From Fuchsiella alkaliacetigena (GTDB taxonomy: Bacteria > Bacillota > Halanaerobiia > Halobacteroidales > Acetohalobiaceae): 64,000 bases of DNA. The DNA lies in contig NZ_JALKBZ010000004.1 in the NCBI RefSeq assembly GCF_023227765.1, positions 1-64,000 on the forward strand. The letters are read 5' to 3'. The notes under the pieces were generated by a model. It was not told the origin of the DNA. It ran no database searches and saw only the letters and a list, made by a program, of their open reading frames with translations. Positions 16,962 to 26,422 of this stretch are shown in pieces. The first letter of the stretch is position 1; the number at the start of each line of letters is the position of its first letter. A program made the translations under genes and the position numbers.

Positions 16962-17987
16962 ATGGGGGATGATAGTTCTATTAAACAGGAAAGCTTTTTA
17001 AAAAGAAAGAATATAGAGATTTCTGTTAAGAGATATGGAATTGATGCTTTAGGAGCTATGGCTTTAGGTCTTTTTGCTTCTTTGATTGTTGGTTTGATTT
17101 TGAATGTGTTAGGTGAACAGTTAGGGATTGAGCTTTTATATGAGTTTGGGGAGACAGCTATGGAGATGATGGGCCCTGCTATTGGAGTGGCAGTAGCTCA
17201 TGGTTTACAGGCCCCTGGCTTAGTGATCTATACTTCGGCAGTAACCGGTTTTGCTGGGGCTGCTTTAGGCGGGCCAGTAGGTGCTTTTTTAGCAGCAGTT
17301 GTGGGAGCTGAGTTTGGTAAAGCTGTTTCTAAGGAGACTCCAGTGGATATTGTAGTTACTCCGGTTATAACTATTATTACTGGGCTTTTAGTTGCGCAGT
17401 TTGCGGGCCCTGTTGTTGATTCTTTAATGCAGGGACTAGGAGCTGTAATTAATCAAGCTACTCAATTACAGCCAGTGCCAATGGGAATTATAGTTTCTGT
17501 GCTGATGGGAATGGCTCTTACTTTGCCTATTAGTAGTGCTGCTATTGGTATTATGTTAGGTTTAGAAGGTTTAGCTGCGGGAGCAGCTACGGTAGGTTGT
17601 GCTGCGCAGATGGTAGGTTTTGCTGTAGCTAGCTATCGCGAAAATGGAATTAGTGGTTTAATCTCTCAGGGTTTAGGTACTTCTATGTTACAGATACCTA
17701 ATATTGTTAAGAATCCTTTGATTTGGATTCCACCTACTTTGACTGCAGCTATACTGGGGCCTGTGGCTACTACAGTTTTTAGTATGAAAAATAATCCTAT
17801 TGGTTCTGGAATGGGAACAGCAGGTTTGGTAGGACAGTTTGGGACTGTAGAGGTAATGGGTTTAGCTGTTCTGCCGGAAATTATTATTCTTCACTTTATA
17901 TCTCCGGCAGTGCTTACGTTATTGATTGCTCAATTTATGCGCAGTAAAGCTTGGATTAAAGAAGGAGACTTATATTTAGATTTATAG
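16962..17987 (+). CDS. PfoR-type PTS EIIC-like membrane protein
   Basis: This 341-residue protein has about nine membrane segments rich in Gly and Ala and matches the PTS_EIIC_2/COG3641 family (PfoR, named for perfringolysin regulation). Characteristic parts are AMEMMGPAIGVAVAHGLQAPG, GAALGGPVGAFLAAVVGAEFGK and the C-terminal MGTAGLVGQFGTVE. No EIIA or EIIB gene is near, so transport of a sugar by phosphotransfer is not supported here; a substrate or regulatory role is unknown. The start at 16962 follows GAGAGGAG. A terminator at 18001-18033 closes the unit. Confidence 0.8.
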   Translation: MGDDSSIKQESFLKRKNIEISVKRYGIDALGAMALGLFASLIVGLILNVLGEQLGIELLYEFGETAMEMMGPAIGVAVAHGLQAPGLVIYTSAVTGFAGAALGGPVGAFLAAVVGAEFGKAVSKETPVDIVVTPVITIITGLLVAQFAGPVVDSLMQGLGAVINQATQLQPVPMGIIVSVLMGMALTLPISSAAIGIMLGLEGLAAGAATVGCAAQMVGFAVASYRENGISGLISQGLGTSMLQIPNIVKNPLIWIPPTLTAAILGPVATTVFSMKNNPIGSGMGTAGLVGQFGTVEVMGLAVLPEIIILHFISPAVLTLLIAQFMRSKAWIKEGDLYLDL

Positions 17988-18000
17988 TTAAGGCTGATAA

Positions 18001-18033
18001 ACAGAGCTGTTAGATAGTAGCTCTGTTTTTTTA
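18001..18033 (+). terminator. Terminator after the PfoR-type gene
   Basis: An eight-pair stem ACAGAGCT/AGCTCTGT with a ten-base loop is followed by a run of T. Confidence 0.9.
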
Positions 18034-18074
18034 TCTTTAAGACAATATGTTTTCAAAGCTAATAGTTAAGTGTA

Positions 18075-18467
18075 TTAATTAGTTTCTATTTTAGTTGAGA
18101 TAGTTTTTAGTTCTGTTTTAACTTTAGGAACTGTATTTTTAGTTATTTCCCAAATAATTGCTAAATCTATTCCTAAATAATCAGGTAAGTTAAGTTTAGT
18201 ATAGTTTTTAGTGATAATACTACTTAAGTTAGTCAGTCTTTGCCAATGAGTATCTGTTTCAGTAATTGAGTATTTTTGTTCTAGACTTCGAGAGGATTGG
18301 TGAAGTTTTTTCTCTAAAGACTTTAAACTTTTAGTGATTTTTTCTTGGATTTTTTTATTGCTGATAAAGTCTTCGTAAACTAAGTCTTTGCTTAGTTTTT
18401 CAATTTGATTGATTGAATTAAGAATACTATCGATAACAGCTTGCTGCTTTTTTTTCATGTTTGTCAC
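18075..18467 (-). CDS. Hypothetical coiled-coil protein, 130 residues
   Basis: I do not recognise this protein. It is lysine- and glutamate-rich, has no membrane segment, and residues about 10-65 (INQIEKLSKDL, ITKSLKSLEKKL) show heptad-like spacing of hydrophobic residues, suggesting a helical bundle or coiled coil. A good ribosome site (AAGGAG) precedes the ATG. It is transcribed alone, opposite to its neighbours, and converges with the PfoR-type gene. Confidence 0.6.
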   Translation of the reverse strand: MTNMKKKQQAVIDSILNSINQIEKLSKDLVYEDFISNKKIQEKITKSLKSLEKKLHQSSRSLEQKYSITETDTHWQRLTNLSSIITKNYTKLNLPDYLGIDLAIIWEITKNTVPKVKTELKTISTKIETN

Positions 18468-18652
18468 TCCTTAAATCTTTAATTATGTATATTATATAAA
18501 ATTTTTATTAATACTGCAAAGGTTATCAGTACTAAAGCTTTAGCTAATAATCCTTATTATTATGAAGGTAAATACTAGGCAGGTCTAGAATATAAGCATG
18601 AATGAAGATGATTTTAAAAAAGATTATTTAACTGAGAAAAGAGGTGATAGTT

Positions 18653-21172
18653 ATATCTCAGGATACTTTAATCTTAATAGTTGATGATTTATCGCGCAAC
18701 TTACAGGTTTTAGGTAGTATGTTGAGGGATAAGTCTTATCAAGTAGCAGCAGTAGAGAATGGAGAACAGGCTCTGAAATTTGTAAAGCAGAGAGTTCCAG
18801 ACTTAGTATTATTAGATATAATGATGCCTGGGATTGATGGTTTTGAGGTTTGTCAGCAATTAAAGTCAATGGAGCCTACTAGAGATATACCGATAATTTT
18901 CATTAGTGCTTTAGGAGATGTGCAAAGTAAACTAAAGGGGTTTGCAGTAGGAGGGGTAGACTTTATAACTAAGCCTTTTCAGCAAGAGGAGGTTTTAGCT
19001 AGAGTCGAGAACCATCTAAAATTGAAAAGGGCCCAAGAAAAAATCAAAAGAAACAAAGAAAAGTTTCGCAAGTATATAGACTCTGCTCCGGATGCAGTTT
19101 TTGTTGTAAATGGACAAGGTAAGTATATAGAGGTGAATCAGGCTGCTTGTGAGTTGACAGGTTATAATGAAGAAGAGCTACTTAATATGTACGTGGGCCA
19201 GCTAAATGCCCAGGAAGAATCGCTAAAGATTAGCGAGGACTTTAAAAACTTAATTGATGAAGGGGAATTACATAAGGAACTAGTAATAGAAAGAAAAGAC
19301 GGCGTGATTTTTTATACTCTTTTAAATGCAGTAAAACTGACTGAAGATAGATATATTGGCTTTAAAAAGAATATTACTGATAGAAAGTTAGCAGAAATGT
19401 CCTTAAAGGAAAGTGAAGAGAAGTTTCGTCAGCTTACTGAAAGTATCCATGAAGTTTTTTTCATGGTAAGTGTTGATCTAAAAAGGATGCTTTATGTGGG
19501 CCCGGCCTATGAAGAAGTTTGGCAAAGAAGTCGCGAAAATCTTTATAAAAAGCCTTTATCTTGGTTAAAAACTATTTATTGTCAAGATAGAGATCGAGTG
19601 AGTGCTAAGCTTAAGCAGACTTTTAAAAAAGGAATTGAATTTGAAGAGAAATTTAGGATAATCAGGGGTGATGGCTCTACTCGTTGGATTGAGGCTAGGT
19701 TTTTTCCAGTTTATAATCAAAAAGATGAAGTTTATCGTTACGCCGGGGTGGCTGAGGATATTACTGAAAAGGAAATACTGCATAATCATTTGGAGTATCG
19801 AATGGAGTTAGAAGGGCTGATTATGAAGTTTTCAAAAAGTTTTATCAATTTGGAATTAACTGAAATCAGCAGTAAGATCGAAGAAGCTTTAGAGACTATC
19901 GCTCGTTTTATCGAGGTTGAGTATAGTTATATTTACTTATTATCTGAAGACAAAGAGCATATTGTCAATTCTTATAAATGGTGGAGTGAGGAGTTTGAAG
20001 TTGAAAGTACTATGAGTAGCATGATTAGAAAAGGGCAAGCTTCAAGCTTGAAGGATTTTGATTGGCTGCTACGCAAACTAACTCAAGGGGAAACCTTGGA
20101 AATTACAGATATTGAGCAATTGCCTAAGGAAGCTGACTATGAAAGAAAGCTTTTTGAATATCTCAATGTTGATCATGCTTTAATTATACCTTTGATCTAT
20201 AAAAATGAATTAACCGGTATTTTAGGTTTCGATTCAATAGAAGAAGAACATAAATGGTCTAGTGAAATAATTTCGTTATTTGAAATAGCAGGTGATATAT
20301 TCATTAATGCTATAGAGCGCAAACGAAGAGAAGAAAAGCTTAAAAACTATCACTTAGAGGTTAAAGAAAAGAATATGGTTTTAGAAGAGCTTTATAATAG
20401 CTTAAATCAGGAGTTTGAAAAGGGAAGTAAATTACATAGTCAGTTTTTGCCGGATCAACTACCAAAAATAGAGGGGCTGTCTTTTGGAGCTTATTATCAA
20501 CCTGCTGATAAATTAGGTGGTGACTTTTATGATGTAATAGAGATAGCCGGGCAGTTAATAGTTTATATAGCTGATGTTAGTGGTCATGGTTTAGATGGTT
20601 CTATGTTGAATATTTTTTTAAGAGAGTCTATTAATAGCTATTTGATATATAAATATCAGCAGGAGCAGTCTATTTCTCCGGCAGCTATAATTAATTTTAT
20701 TATTGATAAGTATAGACAGGAGTCTTTTCCAGATGATTATTTTATTTGTCTTCTTTTAGGAGTATTGGATTTGGAGACGATGGAGTTTGTTTTTAGTAAT
20801 GCTGGTTTTCAAATTTTACCCCAGTTAGTTTCAACTACCGGTGAAGTAACTTCTATTTATTGTAGTGGTTTGCCGGTTTCCAAAGCAATTAAAAATCAAA
20901 TTTATGCTGAATTAAATGCTTCTGGCTACCAGGAAAAAACAATAGAGTTAACAGCAGGTGAAACAGTCTTTATGACTACTGATGGTCTGATAGAAGAAAG
21001 AGTTAAGAGCTCTCAATATGGAGAGCTGCGCTTGCAAAGTGTCTTAAGCAGGTGTTCTCATTTACCTCCGGAGACCATAATTGATTGTATTAATAAAGAC
21101 TTTAAAGATTTTACTGGCAGCTTAGAAGCCCAAGATGATATTACTTTTTTTATTATTAAACGAAATAATTAA
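18653..21172 (+). CDS. Response regulator with two PAS, a GAF and a PP2C/SpoIIE-type phosphatase domain
   Basis: The protein is about 840 residues. Order: receiver (about 5-120) with phosphoacceptor Asp in LVLLDIMMPG, PAS (about 130-245), PAS-PAC (about 250-375) ending in the usual AGVAEDITEKE, GAF (about 390-560), coiled linker, then a SpoIIE-type phosphatase (about 615-835) with KLGGDFYDVIEI, IADVSGHGLDGSM and the late QDDITFFII. Such proteins dephosphorylate anti-anti-sigma factors, but no STAS or kinase gene is near. Start: a GTG at 18644 overlaps the GAGGTG site at 18641-18646, so ATA at 18653 fits spacing better; this is uncertain. Confidence 0.88.
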   Translation: MSQDTLILIVDDLSRNLQVLGSMLRDKSYQVAAVENGEQALKFVKQRVPDLVLLDIMMPGIDGFEVCQQLKSMEPTRDIPIIFISALGDVQSKLKGFAVGGVDFITKPFQQEEVLARVENHLKLKRAQEKIKRNKEKFRKYIDSAPDAVFVVNGQGKYIEVNQAACELTGYNEEELLNMYVGQLNAQEESLKISEDFKNLIDEGELHKELVIERKDGVIFYTLLNAVKLTEDRYIGFKKNITDRKLAEMSLKESEEKFRQLTESIHEVFFMVSVDLKRMLYVGPAYEEVWQRSRENLYKKPLSWLKTIYCQDRDRVSAKLKQTFKKGIEFEEKFRIIRGDGSTRWIEARFFPVYNQKDEVYRYAGVAEDITEKEILHNHLEYRMELEGLIMKFSKSFINLELTEISSKIEEALETIARFIEVEYSYIYLLSEDKEHIVNSYKWWSEEFEVESTMSSMIRKGQASSLKDFDWLLRKLTQGETLEITDIEQLPKEADYERKLFEYLNVDHALIIPLIYKNELTGILGFDSIEEEHKWSSEIISLFEIAGDIFINAIERKRREEKLKNYHLEVKEKNMVLEELYNSLNQEFEKGSKLHSQFLPDQLPKIEGLSFGAYYQPADKLGGDFYDVIEIAGQLIVYIADVSGHGLDGSMLNIFLRESINSYLIYKYQQEQSISPAAIINFIIDKYRQESFPDDYFICLLLGVLDLETMEFVFSNAGFQILPQLVSTTGEVTSIYCSGLPVSKAIKNQIYAELNASGYQEKTIELTAGETVFMTTDGLIEERVKSSQYGELRLQSVLSRCSHLPPETIIDCINKDFKDFTGSLEAQDDITFFIIKRNN

Positions 21173-21184
21173 GGGAGTGGTTTA

Positions 21185-22534
21185 ATGCAAATAGTAGTAA
21201 TCGGTGGTGTAGCAGCTGGGACTAGAGCAGCAGCTAGAGCTAAAAGGATTAATCCCGAAGCGGAAATTATTATTTTGGAAAGAGATAGCGATATTTCTTA
21301 TTCTGGATGTGGTTTTCCCTATTACATATCTGATTTAATTAAAGGTAGGGGTGAACTGATAGTCTATAATCCAACTGAATTTCAGGCTGCTAAGGGAGTT
21401 GAGGTCAGGACTAAGCAGTTAGTGAAAAAGATAGTACCTGCTAATAAAGAGATACAGGTTAAGGATTTAGAGGAGGATAGAACATATAGTCTTAACTATG
21501 ATAAGTTATTAATTGCTACTGGAGCTGAACCGGTAATTCCGCCCATTCCTGGGGTAGAGTTAGATAATATCTTTACCTTGCGTAATGTACGCAGTGCCGA
21601 GCGGATTAAGTCTTTTATCGAAGAAAAAGATCCGCAGCGAGCAGTAATTGTAGGTGGTGGGCATATTGGTATGGAACTAGCAGAAAACTTTTTAGCCTTG
21701 GATTTGCAAGTGACAGTAGTAGAGATGGCTGAACAGATCTTAACTACTTTAGATCCGGAAATGGCAGAGCTAGTTAGTGAGCATTTAATTAAAAAGGGAG
21801 TAGAAATTTTAACTGATGATGGAGTAGTTGAGTTTGCAGGTTCAAAGCAAGTAGAGAAGGTAATTACAGACTCCGGGGTAGAGCTAGAAGCTGATTTTGT
21901 AGTTTTAGCCATTGGGGTGCGTCCGAATGTAGAGTTAGCTAAAAAAGCAGGAATAGAATTAGGTCAATCGGGAGCTATTAAAGTAAATTCTAAGCTGGAA
22001 ACTTCATTAAGCAATATCTATGCTGCTGGAGACTGTGTGGAAAGCAAGCACTTGTTAACAGATAAGTCTGTTTGGATTCCCTTAGGTTCTACAGCTAATA
22101 AACAGGGCCGAGTGGCTGGCAGTAATTTAGGAGGTAAGAAGTCTGAATTTGAAGGTGTACTAGGGACAGCTATTGCTAAGGTTTGTGACTTGACAGTAGC
22201 CTCTACTGGACTTAATGAAACGATGGCCGAAAAAGAGGGCTTTAAGGTAGTAAGTTCTACTGTTCGAGTGCCTAGTAAAGCAGGTTATTATTCAGGACCG
22301 GAGAGTATATTTATTAAGTTAGTGATTAATCAAGAAAATGAAAAATTGTTGGGAGCCCAGGTAGTTGGAGAGGCTGGAGTGGATAAAAGAATTGATGTTT
22401 TGGCTACTGCAATCTATAATCAAATGACTGTTAAAGAGCTTGTTAAGTTAGATTTAGCTTATGCTCCTCCTTACTCTACTCCGATAGATGGACTGCTTAC
22501 TGCCGGGATAGTGGCTGGCAAAGAGTTTGATTAA
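21185..22534 (+). CDS. FAD-dependent CoA-disulfide-reductase-like oxidoreductase
   Basis: The 449-residue protein carries the FAD-binding start VVIGGVAAGTRAAARAKR, the redox-active Cys in SYSGCGFPYYISD (the single-cysteine CoADR/Nox/Npr pattern), a second Rossmann motif AVIVGGGHIGMELAENF for NAD(P)H, and IYAAGDCVE near residue 280. Such enzymes reduce CoA disulfide, polysulfide or oxygen using NAD(P)H and protect anaerobes against oxidative stress. No rhodanese domain is fused at the C-terminus. It sits 12 bases after the phosphatase gene and is likely co-transcribed. Confidence 0.88.
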   Translation: MQIVVIGGVAAGTRAAARAKRINPEAEIIILERDSDISYSGCGFPYYISDLIKGRGELIVYNPTEFQAAKGVEVRTKQLVKKIVPANKEIQVKDLEEDRTYSLNYDKLLIATGAEPVIPPIPGVELDNIFTLRNVRSAERIKSFIEEKDPQRAVIVGGGHIGMELAENFLALDLQVTVVEMAEQILTTLDPEMAELVSEHLIKKGVEILTDDGVVEFAGSKQVEKVITDSGVELEADFVVLAIGVRPNVELAKKAGIELGQSGAIKVNSKLETSLSNIYAAGDCVESKHLLTDKSVWIPLGSTANKQGRVAGSNLGGKKSEFEGVLGTAIAKVCDLTVASTGLNETMAEKEGFKVVSSTVRVPSKAGYYSGPESIFIKLVINQENEKLLGAQVVGEAGVDKRIDVLATAIYNQMTVKELVKLDLAYAPPYSTPIDGLLTAGIVAGKEFD

Positions 22535-22569
22535 AAAAGATTAGCAACGGCTTAGCTGCTAATCTTTTT
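22534..22569. terminator. Bidirectional terminator between convergent genes
   Basis: AAAAAGATTAGCA pairs with TGCTAATCTTTTT around a ten-base loop. The stop codon of the minus-strand HD-GYP gene lies within the loop. Confidence 0.88.
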
Positions 22570-24390
22570 CTTTCTCAGTAGTTTGATGAAGGCTTCTACT
22601 ACTTGCGGTGAAAACTGTTGGCCACTATTATTTCTAATTTCTTTTAAAGCTATGTTGCGGGGAAGTTTATTTCTATATGATCTATCTGAGTTCATTGCAT
22701 CCCAAGCATCAGCTAAAGTAATAATTTGAGAAATTAGAGGGATTTCATCGCCTTTAAGTCCTTGTGGATATCCTTGCCCATCCCATCTTTCGTGATGAGC
22801 TAGTACGTATTCACCTATTTTCTTTAATTTAGGTGAACTTTTGAGGGTTAAATAGCCCCAGCGAGGATGCTTTTTTATTTCTTCGTACTCTTCGTCGCTT
22901 AGTTCGCCTTTTTTATTTAGGATTCTATCAGGGATAACCGTTTTGCCTATGTCGTGAACAATACCGGCCCAATAGGCATCTTCAACTTCTTGATTTTTAA
23001 GCCCCATTTCTACTGCTATTTTTTTAGCAGTCTGAGCTACATTTTGTGAATGACCTTTGGTATATCTATCGTGAATTTCTAACATTTGAGTAATGGAAGT
23101 AATGATTTCTTTTTGGAATTCACTCTGCATTTCACTATGCTTTTGTAAAGTGAAAAAGGAGTTAGCTATATTGCTAAAGGCTTTAATTAATCTTTTGCTA
23201 TCTTGACCAAAGCTTTCTTTGCTGTCTTCAGCAATACTTAAGCTTAATCCACCGATTTCTTCTTGATTTATATAGAGCCCAATTTTGATAGACTCTTTAG
23301 TTTGGTCAATAATTTTTCTTAATTCTGGGCATTGGTGAGTTTTGATAAATTTATCAGTAGTAATAGCTTCTCGCGAATTACTTTTAAAGATTTCGGGAGT
23401 TATTGATAGACTATTAAGTTTATTTAGATCATAACCGATAGCATTTTTAAAGTCTACCTTATTGTTCTCGAAGATATAGATGAGCCCATAATCTGCTTCG
23501 GGAATAATATTGATGGCTGTATTAAGTAATTTAGATAAAAATTTCTCTTCTTGTTGAAAAGATTTTTTATTTAAATCGGCAGTGAGTTCGATCATTTTTT
23601 CAAAGTTACTAGCTAGTTCATTCATTTTATAAAAGGATTTATCTAACTCTTCAGTTACTTTTTCTAATGATTGGTTGTAGGCTTCTAACTGTTGGTAACT
23701 AGCTTCTAGTTCTTCTTTAAACTTATTTTTTTCTTTGCTGAAGGTATCTATATTATTTAGCCAAGCTTTTACTTGATGTTCTGTTTTATTTTTTGGCTTA
23801 GATTCTACAGGTGGAATATAATAAGGGTTTTCGTGGATATTATTATTATGAATTACATTAGGATGAGTTTCTAATGCTATTTTGATTAAGTCTGGATTTA
23901 GTTTTTTAGTATTATAGCTACAGAGAATTGTTAAAGGTTGATTTTTAATTAATTTTTGTTTTAATTTAAGTTCTTTTGCAGTAATTTTATCAATTTCATG
24001 TTTGTCTTTAAATAAAAGGCTAGTTTCTATAGTTATTTTAAGCTCTGAATAGCCTTCATTAAGAGCTGCTTCGGTTTTTTGGTTAACAAAGTTAATTATT
24101 TTATCTAATTTAAGGTTTTTATTTTCAGGAAAGTATTCATCTTCATTTATATGAACTAGTTGTCCTCTTTTTTCTGCTGTTGAGACATTTACTTCTTGGG
24201 CAAGTAGAAATTTTTTAATAACTTTAAAGGAGCTTTTTTTAGCCAGGCAAAGGAATTTTTCGTTATTTTCTATTGCTGCTAGGGCAAAGTTACCCACTGC
24301 TGATTTCCACTCGGCATAATTTTCGTATAGTAAGCCGAGATGTTGATAAGAATCTAATTGTTTAAATGAATTTTTTAAGTTAGTTGTCAT
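22552..24390 (-). CDS. MEDS / GAF / HD-GYP cyclic-di-GMP phosphodiesterase
   Basis: The 612 residues read, in order: a MEDS-like sensor domain (about 15-185; HLGLLYEN, then GQLVHINEDEYF and ALNEGYSELKITIE), a coiled coil (about 215-275), GAF (about 285-420), and HD-GYP (about 440-605) with HDIGKTVIPDRILNKKG, HHERWDGQGYPQGL and DAWDAMNSDRSYR. The HD and GYP motifs are intact, so hydrolysis of cyclic di-GMP is expected. MEDS domains are known from DcmR-type methyl-halide regulators; the ligand here is unknown. No membrane segment is seen. The ATG follows AAGGAG. Confidence 0.85.
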   Translation of the reverse strand: MTTNLKNSFKQLDSYQHLGLLYENYAEWKSAVGNFALAAIENNEKFLCLAKKSSFKVIKKFLLAQEVNVSTAEKRGQLVHINEDEYFPENKNLKLDKIINFVNQKTEAALNEGYSELKITIETSLLFKDKHEIDKITAKELKLKQKLIKNQPLTILCSYNTKKLNPDLIKIALETHPNVIHNNNIHENPYYIPPVESKPKNKTEHQVKAWLNNIDTFSKEKNKFKEELEASYQQLEAYNQSLEKVTEELDKSFYKMNELASNFEKMIELTADLNKKSFQQEEKFLSKLLNTAINIIPEADYGLIYIFENNKVDFKNAIGYDLNKLNSLSITPEIFKSNSREAITTDKFIKTHQCPELRKIIDQTKESIKIGLYINQEEIGGLSLSIAEDSKESFGQDSKRLIKAFSNIANSFFTLQKHSEMQSEFQKEIITSITQMLEIHDRYTKGHSQNVAQTAKKIAVEMGLKNQEVEDAYWAGIVHDIGKTVIPDRILNKKGELSDEEYEEIKKHPRWGYLTLKSSPKLKKIGEYVLAHHERWDGQGYPQGLKGDEIPLISQIITLADAWDAMNSDRSYRNKLPRNIALKEIRNNSGQQFSPQVVEAFIKLLRKKKISS

Positions 24391-24622
24391 TATCTCAGCT
24401 CCTTATAAAGAAATTATTACTTTATATATAGAATATCATAAAATATATGTAATGAAAAGCTTTTATTAAAAATCGAGGCAAAATTAGCTTGATTTTTAGA
24501 CTAAAAGTTTCAATTTCTTTTAAAAAATGATAAGATAAAAACAGAACTTTTGTTAAATAGTTATTTTTATTAACTAAAAGGTGTTTTTAAATGTTAATTA
24601 TTTGATACGGTGGTGTTATATT

Positions 24623-26422
24623 ATGAGTAAAGATGAGTTAATATTGATTGCAGATGATAACTTGCATAACTTACAGGTATTAGGGAATATGCTAAAAAGG
24701 AATGGTTATAATATTGCTGCAGTAAGTAATGGAGAGTTAGCATTGGAGTTTATTGCTGAAAGGACTCCTGATTTAATCATTTTGGATATTATGATGCCTG
24801 GACTTGATGGTTTTGAAACTTGTGAAAAGTTGAAGAGTGACTCTACTACTGCAGATATTCCGATAATTTTCTTGAGTGCTTTGAATAATGTGGAAGATAA
24901 AGTAGAAGGCTTTGATTTAGGAGCCGTCGACTTCATAACTAAACCTTTTCACAGCCAGGAAGTAATTGCTAGAGTTCAGAATCAATTGGAGTTGCAAAGT
25001 GCTCGTCAGCAGCTTGAACAAAAAGCAGTTGAACAGGAGTTATTATTAGAAAATATCGATGTTCAGGTCTGGTATTTAAAAGATCAACTGACTTATGGAA
25101 AGGTTAATTCTGCTCATGCTGATTTTTTAGGCTTGAGTAAGGAACAGATTGAAGGGAAGAAAATTTCTGATTTTATTGATAATGAACGAGTAGATATTTG
25201 TACTCAAGGTAATTCAGAAGTATTTTCTGATCAGATTAGCTTCAATGAAGAAATGTGGATTGAAAATGCTCAGGGAGAGCTACGTTTATTAACTGTTAAT
25301 AAGGTTCCTAAGTTAGATGCTAAAGGTGAAGTGGAGTATGCTATCTGCTGGGCCCGCGATATTACTGAAGAACGCGAAAGACAGAAGCAGATTAGATATT
25401 TAACCTTCAATGATCAGTTGACTGGCTTATATAATAAGATTTACTTTCAAGAAGAGCTTAAGCGCTATGATACCGAAAGGCAGTTACCGATAGCAATTAT
25501 TTTTGTAGATGTTAATGGATTGAAGTTAGCTAATGATGTCTTTGGACATCAATTGGGAGATCAATTACTGTCACAGATAGCAGAAATACTAGCTGACTGT
25601 TGTCGTCAAGAGGATCTAGTGGCTCGTTGGGGTGGTGATGAATTTATAATTCTACTTCCTCAGACTGCAGAAGAGGAAGTAGCCGATATTTGTCAACGGA
25701 TTGATAATGAATGTAGACAAAGAAAGATTAAATCAATTAAGCCTAGTGTTTCTTTAGGTTATGCTGTGAAAAAACAGATTACTGAGAGTATAGAAATGAC
25801 TATTAAAAATGCTGAAGAGCAGATGTATAAACAGAAAATAGATCGTAGTAAGAGCTTTAGGGAGGAAATATTAACTTCCTTGCAAAAAGAATTAGCTGGA
25901 AAAGCTTATGAAACCTCAGAACATTGTCAACGTTTAAAGGAACTGTCTTTAAAATTAGGAGAGCTTTGTCAGCTGTCTTCTAAGCAACTGAATAAATTAG
26001 AAATAATAGCTGACTATCACGATATAGGCAAGGTGGTAGTTTCAGAGGATACTTTAAAAAAGCCTCAACAGCTAACAAAGGAAGAATGGCGAGAGATAGA
26101 AAAACATTCGAAAGCTGGTTATCAGATAGCTAGGTCTACAGAGCTAAGTATAGTTAGTGAAGAAATTCTGTGCCATCATGAGTGGTGGAATGGTGAGGGA
26201 TATCCTAGAGGCTTAGCAGGTGAAGAGATTCCTATTTTAGTTAGGATTTTCTCTATTGTTGAGGCTTACGAGATTATGAGCAGTGGTCGCCCTTATCAAG
26301 ATCCTTTGAGCAAGGAGGAAATTTTGAAAGAGCTAAGATCTATGGCCGGGGTGCAGTTTGACCCAGAGTTGGTAGAGTTATTTATAAAAAATATAGTAGA
26401 AGGAGGGTTAACAAATGGTTAG
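24623..26422 (+). CDS. Response regulator with PAS, GGDEF and HD-GYP domains
   Basis: This 599-residue protein has a receiver (about 3-120, Asp55 in LIILDIMMPG), PAS (about 140-250), diguanylate cyclase (about 265-430) with an intact GGDEF and an RQED inhibitory site five residues before it, and an HD-GYP phosphodiesterase (about 435-595) with YHDIGK and NGEGYPRG. Both making and breaking of cyclic di-GMP therefore look possible, with feedback inhibition of synthesis. ATG 24623 follows a GGTGG site; an upstream GTG at 24581 lacks one. The downstream gene overlaps its end by eight bases. Confidence 0.9.
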   Translation: MSKDELILIADDNLHNLQVLGNMLKRNGYNIAAVSNGELALEFIAERTPDLIILDIMMPGLDGFETCEKLKSDSTTADIPIIFLSALNNVEDKVEGFDLGAVDFITKPFHSQEVIARVQNQLELQSARQQLEQKAVEQELLLENIDVQVWYLKDQLTYGKVNSAHADFLGLSKEQIEGKKISDFIDNERVDICTQGNSEVFSDQISFNEEMWIENAQGELRLLTVNKVPKLDAKGEVEYAICWARDITEERERQKQIRYLTFNDQLTGLYNKIYFQEELKRYDTERQLPIAIIFVDVNGLKLANDVFGHQLGDQLLSQIAEILADCCRQEDLVARWGGDEFIILLPQTAEEEVADICQRIDNECRQRKIKSIKPSVSLGYAVKKQITESIEMTIKNAEEQMYKQKIDRSKSFREEILTSLQKELAGKAYETSEHCQRLKELSLKLGELCQLSSKQLNKLEIIADYHDIGKVVVSEDTLKKPQQLTKEEWREIEKHSKAGYQIARSTELSIVSEEILCHHEWWNGEGYPRGLAGEEIPILVRIFSIVEAYEIMSSGRPYQDPLSKEEILKELRSMAGVQFDPELVELFIKNIVEGGLTNG

